Source of the DNA: JAGVSR01 sp963786675
GTDB lineage: Bacteria; Pseudomonadota; Alphaproteobacteria; Rhizobiales; Hyphomicrobiaceae
Direction of reading: 5' to 3'
DNA length: 64,000 nt
Assembly (NCBI GenBank): GCA_963786675.1
Contig: CAWAZY010000002.1
Span: 1 to 64,000, forward strand
Shown here: one piece after another, positions 6,854 to 14,738 of the stretch
Layout: each line of letters opens with the position of its first letter
Numbering within the stretch: the stretch's first letter is position 1
Notes under the pieces: model-generated
What the model was told of the DNA's origin: nothing
What the model saw: only the letters and a program-made list of their open reading frames with translations
The model's database searches: none
Translations under genes and position numbers: made by a program

Positions 6854-9595
6854 TCACGCCATCCGTGTTCCGCCGTCGCCGCTCACCTGCGCCGCCGGCC
6901 CTGCCGGCTCCAGTCCGGCGAGCACGAGGCGGCCATTCAGTTCCCGCGCCCACGCCGTGCAGGCGCCTTGAAGCATCGGAGCCACTTGACCGTGCGCGTC
7001 CTTGATGGCTGGCTCTATGACCTTCTCGACGATGATGCGCGCGGCGATTGCCGCAATCGGCCCTAAGATACCCAGGCTGACAGTCAAGAAGTCCGTCAGG
7101 ACCTGTTTGACCTGCTCCGGCCCGATCTTGGCGGCATCGAGCAACGACTTCTGGATTGCGTCCCGGTCGGCCGCGTCTGCCGATTGGTCGCCGCAGATGA
7201 GGTCGTGCGCCGCGCGTTCGATCCGCGTGAACACGCGGCGGCCCATGCCGAGAATGTCGGCAAAACTTTCAGTCGTGACGGTCTCGAACTGAGGCAAGTA
7301 GGGTTCAGCGGCTAGTACTGGATTGGACCGCGCTACGAGCGACCGCCGGCCGATCTCGAAGTACAGACTTTCGAGCGGATCGGCCATGGATTCGATCTGA
7401 GCACCGGGACGCGCAATACTCGCAACGACGATAGGGGGCTGCTCGGTCCCGAATACGTTGTGCGCGAGCTTGCGGTCGATCTCCGGTCCATAAAGACCAT
7501 CAGCCCAGCCGAATCCGGCCGTGATCTTCTGATGATCGGTCAGGGCCTTACGCATGACCGCATTAAAACGGCCCGTCTCCGGCAGACCCAGGACTCGCTG
7601 GAGCTTGATGACCATGTCGCCGTGCGAGCCGTGGCGCAGGCGCCCGAGGCTCTCCAAGACAGTCGCGAAATCAGTATCAGTATCGCTCTCGCGCAGGCGT
7701 GTTGCAATTGCCGCCTCCAAGCCGGTGAAGAGCACGTACGAGAACTTCAGCCCGTGATCGCCGGTTCCAGGTTTTGAAAGGCCCAGAGCCTTGCGAAACA
7801 GCGCCCACACGCCCGTGTGCAGTCCGGTCTGCCGGTTGATGCTGCCCTCAATGACCTGGCAGCCGGCAGAGGAAAATTTCGCGCTGCCATGCCCATCCAC
7901 GAAGGCTGGATGGATATTGTCATAGGGCCAGTCGCTGGGCTTCGGCGTAAGGCTCCAATCGTCGTTTGTATCGTAGACGAGATTAGCGGTCGTTCGCAGC
8001 ACCGTGAAGGGCTCGCCTTCACGCAGGCACCCTGCCAGTCCGGTGTGTGCGCCCACATAGTAGGCATAGCACCCGCAGGGCAGCAGATTGGCGCCCTTAC
8101 CATTGTTCTGCGAAGCCTTGTGGACGTAGCGCCGGTTGGGAACCGTCGAGGCGATGAAGCCTGACAGGCGTTGGCTGGCGATATCATAAACACCGATGAC
8201 ACAGCGGAAGCTCTGATGATCAGGCCGGGTCTCGCGAAGTCGCAGAACTGCCCGATCAATCTGATATGATTTGTCTTTGGGCGCCTCGGTGGAGGCTTCG
8301 AGCATCGCACCGCGCAGACCGAAGATGATACGTCCACCCGCGCGCTGAGGGTCGAAGGCATTGGCTCGGATCATGAGTTCGAGATCGCGGGCGGTAAACT
8401 CGAAGGTGCAGTCCTTCAGTTCGCGATCCTCCGGCCGGATATGCCGGTACTCCGAGCTGAGATCGTCGTCCTTCACCCACGCGACACCAGCCCAAGCCGG
8501 TGCGCGTTCCAACTCGTTGAAAGGAGCTGGCGGCGGGACCATATCGTCAGTGATCTCGGGCGGCTCACCCTCGTACTCGCCATCCAACTCAGCGGCAGCT
8601 TCCATGTATTCGATCGGATACCAGGGATCGGCGCCGGCAGAGTAGCTCTCGATCAGCGACCCTTTTGAAACTGCTCCGGACTGCGTACCGGCCAGGCCTG
8701 AAACCCCGGCATATCCAGCCGTCGCGCCCGGTCCGGCAAAGCCTGCCGACGAGCTGTCGGGTGGCACCGGAGGCAGCGTTACGATGGTCGATTTGTCGGC
8801 CTCGATCAGTCCCTCCTCGAACAGCCGAGCCTCGGCGTCCCGGCGCTTGTGCAGGCCGCTGAACTTGTTGATCGGCCAGATGACCTTCATGTCGCGGAAT
8901 TCTTTGGGGATCGACCGGAACCGCTTGGCTGCGGAGTGATCCCGGATGTGGAGCATGTGGCGCCGTTTCTCGCCCGTCAGTTTCGCCCCGCGATTGTAGA
9001 CGAGCGAGAACAGCGCGCCGAAAGCATGCGGGTGCAGGTCGCGCATGTTGGGGAACGTCGACAGGACCAGCTTGGTGAACCTGGGCACAGTGGTGGCGTG
9101 GTAGACGGCGACTGCCGCTTCCCACGGCACGACGATGTGCCGGACCGACGCCAGCAGGGCCTTGGCGTTCTGCCCCTTTCGTTGAACGGCCCGCGCGAGC
9201 AGCGAGAAGTCATCTGACGAAAGGTGGGCCTTCCAATCGCGCTCGAATGTCGCCGGCGTGTTGAAACCCAGGTCGTAGCCGATGCCGATGGTGATGCCGG
9301 AATCCAAACCTGGCCAGCAGGGGAATTTGAATTTGTTTTGGTAGCCGCTGGTGCCGCCGACCTCGAAATAGCAGACAAGATCGTGCGCCTTCTGGGAGAC
9401 GAGGCCGACGATATCCTCGTTGCGCAGCGACTCTATTTCTGGAGGTAGGGCGAGCTCAGCACCGCCATCCAGGCTTTCGAGTGTCCCGTCCGTCTCGTAG
9501 CGCTCGCGACAGCCGTGGTTCTGCTCGACTTCTTCTTCCGAGAGGTCAAATGGACCTAACAAACTTTCCAAATGCACGTCCGGGGGCGAAATCAT
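6854..9595 (-). CDS. Multidomain lysozyme-like/peptidoglycan-binding protein without signal peptide
   Basis: This 913-residue protein is modular. Residues about 60-265 resemble T4-lysozyme/pesticin-type muramidases: Glu in CYFEVGG, then Asp and Thr in GLDSGITIGIGYDLG match the Glu/Asp/Thr catalytic pattern. A Pro/Gly/Ser linker follows. Residues about 400-625 contain a region with GHG and SSAGC that is reminiscent of YkuD (L,D-transpeptidase) active sites, but this is tentative. Residues about 655-715 look like a peptidoglycan-binding domain (SHGDMVIKLQRVLGLPETG). The C-terminus has a hydrophobic helix (TVSLGILGPIAAIAARIIV). No secretion signal is visible. ATG 9595 is preferred over TTG 9601 because AGGGG is correctly spaced. 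It is first in a minus-strand operon with the trypsin-like gene. A lytic effector is plausible but unproven. Confidence 0.72.
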   Translation of the reverse strand: MISPPDVHLESLLGPFDLSEEEVEQNHGCRERYETDGTLESLDGGAELALPPEIESLRNEDIVGLVSQKAHDLVCYFEVGGTSGYQNKFKFPCWPGLDSGITIGIGYDLGFNTPATFERDWKAHLSSDDFSLLARAVQRKGQNAKALLASVRHIVVPWEAAVAVYHATTVPRFTKLVLSTFPNMRDLHPHAFGALFSLVYNRGAKLTGEKRRHMLHIRDHSAAKRFRSIPKEFRDMKVIWPINKFSGLHKRRDAEARLFEEGLIEADKSTIVTLPPVPPDSSSAGFAGPGATAGYAGVSGLAGTQSGAVSKGSLIESYSAGADPWYPIEYMEAAAELDGEYEGEPPEITDDMVPPPAPFNELERAPAWAGVAWVKDDDLSSEYRHIRPEDRELKDCTFEFTARDLELMIRANAFDPQRAGGRIIFGLRGAMLEASTEAPKDKSYQIDRAVLRLRETRPDHQSFRCVIGVYDIASQRLSGFIASTVPNRRYVHKASQNNGKGANLLPCGCYAYYVGAHTGLAGCLREGEPFTVLRTTANLVYDTNDDWSLTPKPSDWPYDNIHPAFVDGHGSAKFSSAGCQVIEGSINRQTGLHTGVWALFRKALGLSKPGTGDHGLKFSYVLFTGLEAAIATRLRESDTDTDFATVLESLGRLRHGSHGDMVIKLQRVLGLPETGRFNAVMRKALTDHQKITAGFGWADGLYGPEIDRKLAHNVFGTEQPPIVVASIARPGAQIESMADPLESLYFEIGRRSLVARSNPVLAAEPYLPQFETVTTESFADILGMGRRVFTRIERAAHDLICGDQSADAADRDAIQKSLLDAAKIGPEQVKQVLTDFLTVSLGILGPIAAIAARIIVEKVIEPAIKDAHGQVAPMLQGACTAWARELNGRLVLAGLEPAGPAAQVSGDGGTRMA

Positions 9596-9907
9596 GAGCA
9601 ACCCCTAAGCTACTCAAAAGGAACAATACTGACCGTAATATTTGACTACTCGTGGCCGATCACTCTGTCAACGGCGACCCGGTCCTGCCGGGAAGGAAGC
9701 CGATACAGTGTGGCTCTACGTTCTGATCGAACGCAGCCCTGTACGACAGCCTCCGGTCCGCAACCGGTCCGGATTGTGACAAGACAAGTGCATGACAAGA
9801 CTGGCGTCACGCAACCGGTCGACATGGGCTTATCGGAGAGACATCATACATCTCCTGGGACGCGAGAGCCCTGTTCCACGAAAGCATGACGCCATGCATG
9901 GGGGACC
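9596..9907. other. Divergent intergenic region, lysozyme operon versus SLATT gene
   Basis: This 312-bp region must hold promoters for both directions. A short direct repeat, GCAACCGGTC, occurs twice near 9761 and 9810 and could be an operator. No known regulatory element was recognised. Confidence 0.45.
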
Positions 9908-11005
9908 ATGAGCACAGAACTTAAATCAGCGCGTTCCCGGACATTACCTCCAGCGGCGGCCACCCCCGGGGCCACAGCTGCTATCGATGCGATTTATGCT
10001 GCCACGCGCGACTGGCGGGACATTTCCGGCCAATTGCAGCATTGCCCTCCAGAAGCGAGGGCTCTCGCGCGCGTTCTTTCCCAATCGGCGTTCGTGTCCA
10101 ACGCCGCAGAATACACGAGCACCAGCGCCGCCGCGTCACGTGCACAGAACGTGCACAAACGCCACGCCACCCGCACCGCGTTTTTTGGATTCCTTGCAGC
10201 CTGCCTTGGCGGCGTGATGCTCTACAGTGGGTTGGCTCCGAAGACCAGTTCCGCTGGTCTACTCGCAGCCGCGCTACAGGGAGCCTTTCTCGTCACGGCC
10301 TTCTACTCGGCAGTCATGGTGAGCACACAGAAGCCGTACCGCACATGGGCGGCGCTGAGAGGTCAGGCTGAGGCCCGTCGCATCCGCCATTTCCAGATGC
10401 TGCTGGCCTGCGAAGAAAGTGCTGCGGAAGGCGAACTTCCTTATAAGCCCCTGGCGCTGGAGTATGTCCGTGCCTACCTCTTGGAAGACCAGCGGGAATG
10501 GTTTCAGTCACGGCGTTCTGAATTCTCTGCCGAAGTGAAGCGGCGCGTCGCATGGCAGGTTCTCGCCGTCGGTCTCATCGGCGTCGCGGGCGCTCAGATG
10601 GCCGCGGCAGCCATGACAACGGACCCATTTCGCCCGTTCCTTCCGCCTGCGGTCACAGCATTTGTCGATCAACTCATCGAGATTACCGACATCAAAACGA
10701 TAGTGCTCCTAGGTCTCGTCGGCGGGGCGTTGCAAACGCTTGTGACGTGCCGGGCCGCGATATCGCTCGCCGACCGCAATTCAGCGACCTATGCCAGGAT
10801 GGTCGAGGTGCTCGGCGAACTTTTGGAACAGCCGCTTGAGGATGCGCGCCGGGCGGCAGCAACGGGTGATGCCCTCATGCTCGAGCGCTACTGGTCAACC
10901 GTGAGTTTTGAATTGATTGGGGAGCAGCGCGAGTGGGGTGCAGCACTTTCCACAGCCCAGCTTCTAACCTTAGACCGAATGGCCGGACTTTCCGAAAGTA
11001 GATGA
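9908..11005 (+). CDS. SLATT-type four-helix membrane protein
   Basis: This 365-residue protein has four predicted membrane helices, at about residues 91-110, 116-138, 213-236 and 262-286. They are arranged as two hairpins separated by a cytoplasmic helical region (WAALRGQAEARRIRHFQMLL onward). This layout, and the charged helices around it, match the SLATT (SMODS and SLOG-associating two-TM) effector family in duplicated form. Such proteins are thought to form pores when a partner senses a nucleotide signal. The gene converges on the SLOG gene with only 2 bp between their stop codons. The ATG has GGGGGA just upstream. The topology is seen; the pore function is inferred from family and neighbour. 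Confidence 0.72.
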   Translation: MSTELKSARSRTLPPAAATPGATAAIDAIYAATRDWRDISGQLQHCPPEARALARVLSQSAFVSNAAEYTSTSAAASRAQNVHKRHATRTAFFGFLAACLGGVMLYSGLAPKTSSAGLLAAALQGAFLVTAFYSAVMVSTQKPYRTWAALRGQAEARRIRHFQMLLACEESAAEGELPYKPLALEYVRAYLLEDQREWFQSRRSEFSAEVKRRVAWQVLAVGLIGVAGAQMAAAAMTTDPFRPFLPPAVTAFVDQLIEITDIKTIVLLGLVGGALQTLVTCRAAISLADRNSATYARMVEVLGELLEQPLEDARRAAATGDALMLERYWSTVSFELIGEQREWGAALSTAQLLTLDRMAGLSESR

Positions 11006-11007
11006 CC

Positions 11008-11631
11008 TCACCCGGTCATTCCGCCCCGCGCCGCCAATTTCGCGATGGCGCCCGCTGTCAGTTCTTGCGAATGCACGGTCCCAGAAGACTCGACCTCTCG
11101 TATCAGCCGCGGGGGCTGCGCGCGGCCCGCATCGATCCATATGACAGGCTTTCGGCACTTCAGCACATGCGCAACGATGTCCGGCGTGCCGCCCCTGCCT
11201 TCGGGCCCTTGCCCGTCCCAGACTGCGATGAGGATATCGCTCGCGGCCACCGTCGCCTGACCGACGGCTTCAAATGCCGCGCCGCTATCGCGCAATGATC
11301 CTGGAAGTTCTACGACCGCATCGGCGCGATGCAGCAGCGCACGAAAGACCGGCGTCGTGGACGCATCCCCGAATGTCGTCTCGTAGTCATCCGCCTTGAA
11401 GGGAAGATGGGCGTGAAGTGCAAAGCCCACCTCCAAAGCCGCCTCTGCAAAGAGCCGGTCGGCACCTTCGGCCAACGGTGAAAGAGCCACGCACTTCGCA
11501 TCTGCCGGCAACGCGGCACGGAGTGCCTCCAGCACGAGATGTAACTGCTGCGCAATTTGCGCCTCACCGACAATGAGACGGTTGGGCCGGTGTCCGGTCA
11601 CACCGACGACCAGGGTTCGCGCTGCGATCAT
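11008..11631 (-). CDS. SLOG-family nucleotide-sensor protein
   Basis: This 207-residue protein has a Rossmann-like SLOG fold (the DprA/Smf, LOG and Mo-cofactor carrier superfamily). Recognisable blocks are GVTGHRPNRL at the first strand and loop, ALSPLAEGADRLFAEAAL, LPFKADDYETTF, the ADAVVELPG strand, and FEAVGQATVAASDILIAVWDG. SLOG proteins bind nucleotide-derived ligands or process nucleosides, and many are coupled to SLATT effectors. Here the SLATT gene is tail-to-tail with it rather than co-directional, which is unusual. An AGGTAA ribosome site precedes the ATG. Family assignment is from motifs; the ligand is unknown. Confidence 0.8.
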   Translation of the reverse strand: MIAARTLVVGVTGHRPNRLIVGEAQIAQQLHLVLEALRAALPADAKCVALSPLAEGADRLFAEAALEVGFALHAHLPFKADDYETTFGDASTTPVFRALLHRADAVVELPGSLRDSGAAFEAVGQATVAASDILIAVWDGQGPEGRGGTPDIVAHVLKCRKPVIWIDAGRAQPPRLIREVESSGTVHSQELTAGAIAKLAARGGMTG

Positions 11632-12138
11632 GCCGGCTTACCTATGAGCATTCGTGATCGTTCCATGGTTGCATCTCGTAATCCGGCGCAACGCACCACT
11701 ACCAGTCCATATCGCGCTTCGACATTCGCGAAAATGGGAACCGACAGAACGGGCGATAGCATGGTCGCGCGAAAACGAGCCGCACCCAGCCTCAAATCGT
11801 CTAACATTGCTAAGGGTTAGCCGTTCCCTCTGCCCGCGAAAATACTTGCAGACCGCATTGGAACGTTGACTTCGGCCTGTTGGTCAAGGGGCTGCTTGGA
11901 CCTGCTTATGCGTCGTCTGCTTGACAGACTAAAGCGGCAATAAGCTCGAAGTAGCACTTGAAGCCATCTTGAAGGCACTGGAGGAGTTGGAGACGCTGAG
12001 AGCATTGATTTGGCCATCGATGGCAGCCGCGAGACAACCCCTTCCGACTTGATCAATGCCTCGCTCCAGGCCGCAAACTTGCGGGCAAGTGCGTTACGAG
12101 GGCACGCGGTGACGAAACACAATGCGGAGACTTCTGGT
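11632..12138. other. Intergenic, no gene recognised
   Basis: About 507 bp separate the SLOG gene and the flavin oxidase. Open frames here lack ribosome sites and show no family resemblance. It should contain promoters for the two divergent genes; I see no clear operator. Confidence 0.4.
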
Positions 12139-13506
12139 ATGAGCGACAAGACCCAACGACCGAACCGGCGCGACATCCTGGCGGCAGCACTCTCGCTGCC
12201 GCTGGTGGCTATTGGAGGACGCGCCGTGAGCGCAGCGAGTTCTTCCAGAGTTGCCGTTATCGGTGCGGGGCTTTCCGGGCTTTCCGCGGCACGCGAGCTT
12301 ACCGCGAAGGGAGCCAGCGTCATGGTTCTTGAAGCACGGGACCGGTTGGGAGGCCGCATCTGGACGTCAAGGGTGTGGCCCGATCTGCCTATGGATCTCG
12401 GCGCGAGCTGGATCCATGGGGTCAAGGGAAACCCGCTCACGGCACTTGCGGACGAGGCCAACGTGGCGCGGATTGCGACGAGCTACGACTCGTCGATGGC
12501 CTATGATGCCCAAGGCAAGGAGCTCGATCTCAGCGCTGCGACTTCGCGAGCCGAGGCCATTATACGACAGGCGCGAGCCGCGGCTGAGAAGTCCGAACGT
12601 GACTTGAGTTTGGCTAGTGCAGTTCAAACACAGAAGAATTGGAAAGCCGCGTCTCTCAGCGAACGTCGCATAGTTCGGCACGTCATCTACTCTCAGGTGG
12701 AACAGGAGTACGGCGCCGACTGGACCGACATCTCGGCCTGGTACTATGACGAAGCCAAGGAGTTCTCTGGCGGCGACGTACTGTTTCCCGGTGGCTACGA
12801 TAATATCATCGCCTTGCTCGCGAAGGGCCTCGATATTCGCTTGAAGCAACAGGTGCGCGCCATTAATCGCACAGCAAACGGGGTTCGCATCACGCTCGCC
12901 GACGGATCTAATGTGGATGCGGATCGCGCTGTCGTCACGCTGCCGCTTGGCGTGTTGCGGTCCGGTTCAGTGAAGTTCGGTGCACCTCTTGCGAAGAACC
13001 GCCAGAAGGCGATCGACCTCTTGCGCATGGGGCTGCTTAACAAGTGCTGCCTGCGTTTCGACAAGATCGCGTGGCCCAACGACGTCGACTGGATCGAGTG
13101 GCTTGGCCCGGAGGAAGGCGCCTGGGACCAGTGGGTGAGCCTCGCACATGGGGCGAAGCTTCCAGTTCTGCTCGGCTTTCACGCCGGTTCCGCGGCACGG
13201 CGCATGGAAAAACTCGACGACGAGGCCATGTTGGCGTCGGCCCATGCGGCGCTGAAGAAGATGTTTGGCAATGCCTTCCCAGCACCCCGCGCCGCCCAGA
13301 TCACGCGCTGGTCGCAGGACCCGTTCTCAGGCGGCTCCTACAGCTTCAATGCGGTCGGTGTTACGCCGAAAACACGTCGTGATCTCTCGGGACCCGACTG
13401 GGACGGCGGCCTTGTGTTCGCCGGAGAAGCCACCTCGGCCGACTACTTCGGCACGGCTCATGGTGCCGTGCTTTCAGGTCGCGCAGCCGCCGCCACAATC
13501 CGCTGA
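12139..13506 (+). CDS. Tat-exported flavin-containing amine oxidase
   Basis: This 455-residue FAD-dependent oxidase belongs to the monoamine/polyamine oxidase and LSD1-like family. It oxidises amines to aldehydes with release of H2O2 and ammonia or a smaller amine. The N-terminus carries a twin-arginine signal (RPNRRDILAAALSLPL), so it acts in the periplasm. The FAD-binding dinucleotide motif VAVIGAGLSGLSAARELTAK is followed by EARDRLGGRIWT, and the C-terminal FAD loop GLVFAGEATSADYFGTAHGA is intact. ATG 12139 is chosen because GGAG lies 9 bp upstream and it places the Tat motif at the N-terminus; an upstream in-frame start at 12010 would bury it. The substrate is not predictable; polyamine or tryptamine-like amines are possible. 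Confidence 0.87.
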   Translation: MSDKTQRPNRRDILAAALSLPLVAIGGRAVSAASSSRVAVIGAGLSGLSAARELTAKGASVMVLEARDRLGGRIWTSRVWPDLPMDLGASWIHGVKGNPLTALADEANVARIATSYDSSMAYDAQGKELDLSAATSRAEAIIRQARAAAEKSERDLSLASAVQTQKNWKAASLSERRIVRHVIYSQVEQEYGADWTDISAWYYDEAKEFSGGDVLFPGGYDNIIALLAKGLDIRLKQQVRAINRTANGVRITLADGSNVDADRAVVTLPLGVLRSGSVKFGAPLAKNRQKAIDLLRMGLLNKCCLRFDKIAWPNDVDWIEWLGPEEGAWDQWVSLAHGAKLPVLLGFHAGSAARRMEKLDDEAMLASAHAALKKMFGNAFPAPRAAQITRWSQDPFSGGSYSFNAVGVTPKTRRDLSGPDWDGGLVFAGEATSADYFGTAHGAVLSGRAAAATIR

Positions 13507-14023
13507 ATTTTGGTGCCTGCTTTGTGACTCGAGGGATCGTTAGAAATCTTCGCATTGCATCCACAGATGCGATCGACATCAGATCATTGTCGAACTTGCC
13601 CCGGTAGCGGACGTCGACAGCGGCGCAACCTGCCTTGCCGATCGGCTGAGGAGCAAGTTATGCGATCTCAGAAGCGCACATTTGTTCTGCGCATCAGCAA
13701 ACCAACTGGGATCTTCCCCATATGGCCCTGAGCAGGCTATGAAGCGACGTCCGCTCGGCGGTGAACAGAAGCCGTGCCGGACAACCACTGGAATTCCGAT
13801 GCGCCTGGAAAAGGTCCGTCAGATCAATACATCCCACGGGTCTACGGGGTCAGACTTTGCAAATCAAGTCTCGGTGGCATCGGGCCCCGCAACCATTTCT
13901 AACCTCCTGATAAATAAAAAATAATCAAAGCCGAGCGGAGCGTGAAACGCGCCTGTCGTGGCGTCTGTGGTACGCCGTTGGTACGCAGAAAATGAACCGC
14001 CTCTCTCCACGCTTAGGGGCAGC
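13507..14023. other. Intergenic, no gene recognised
   Basis: About 517 bp with no credible gene. A small dyad (AGACTT and AAGTCT flanking 8 bases) lies near 13850, and an AGGAGG on the minus strand near 13905 precedes only a 10-codon frame. Probably decayed DNA next to the RHS remnant. Confidence 0.4.
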
Positions 14024-14738
14024 TCACTGACACGTCACGCGATCGCTCACCGCATGAGCCCACCAGCCGCTGACCACCACCAGCGGCCGGTCCACTGTGG
14101 TCCGCGACCCAGACGTGGGCGCGATTTCCGTCTCGTAGAGCCAAACGTATTCCCGAACCGTGCCGGTGGCGCCCGTCGCCCCACCGCCCGCGGTCTCGGC
14201 AATCACGTCGTGCTGTAAGCGCGCCTCCGGCGTGACGCCGAAGATGTCGTGGATGTAGTGCGTCACGAACTTTGATTGCCGTGCTCCGCACGGACCCGGC
14301 TGCGGCGAGGCTGTCGCGGATGGCGAGCTGATCGTTGGCGTCCGGCCGGAGGCGGGCAAGCAAAGTGTAGCGCCCGAGCGTCGGACCGTGTCATGCCGAA
14401 GGCGTGTCAGCAAGATGCCGGTGCCACGCGCGGATGCTATTGGGCATCCGAAGCGCAAGCAAGAGAGCAGTGCAACCCCGCTCTGTTTGGCGCTGCCGAT
14501 TCACGCCGCGTCCAAGGCCGGACGCGACGATTGGAGCGCTGAGCTGGAACCACGCCAATATCGGCCCGGCGTATGTTGGCCAGCCCCGCCAACATCGGCT
14601 TGCCGAATATTGGCCAGCAAAATGCCCCGGGGAAACGTGCATTCAGCGTGGCTGAACCCGTCGTCGTATCCACTCGGGACATCGATGTCAGCCGGCCCGT
14701 CGCGGAGTCCCAGACGTAGTTCGTGGTAAGCTCCGCCG
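14024..14738 (-). pseudogene. Decayed RHS/YD-repeat protein fragment
   Basis: Pieces of an RHS-type repeat protein are visible in different minus-strand frames. One at 14644-14730 reads TNYVWDSATGRLTSMSRVD, a typical YD-repeat. A second at about 14060-14270 contains KFVTHYIHDIFG, DVIAETAG and VREYVWL, the RHS core-like pattern. Frame changes and a palindromic insertion lie between them, and no start, core-domain end or toxin tip remains. RHS proteins deliver C-terminal toxins between cells; this one cannot work. It is most likely debris of a lost polymorphic toxin locus. Confidence 0.55.
14554..14614. repeat. Long imperfect palindrome inside the RHS remnant
   Basis: The arms begin GCCAATATCGGC and end GAATATTGGC, about 27 bases each with a 7-base loop and a few mismatches. 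It would form a very stable hairpin. It interrupts the RHS remnant and could be a REP-like element or an integration scar. No T-run follows, so a terminator is unlikely. Confidence 0.55.

Noticed and set aside
12010..12138. Longer N-terminus for the amine oxidase
   Set aside because: It would place the twin-arginine signal 50 residues inside the protein; ATG 12139 has a better ribosome site.
13682..13924. Possible small gene between the amine oxidase and the RHS remnant
   Set aside because: No ribosome site, unusual composition and no family resemblance.
13829..13930. Possible tRNA fragment or phage attachment site
   Set aside because: A small dyad and a GC-rich stretch are present, but no cloverleaf, anticodon arm or integrase gene can be supported.
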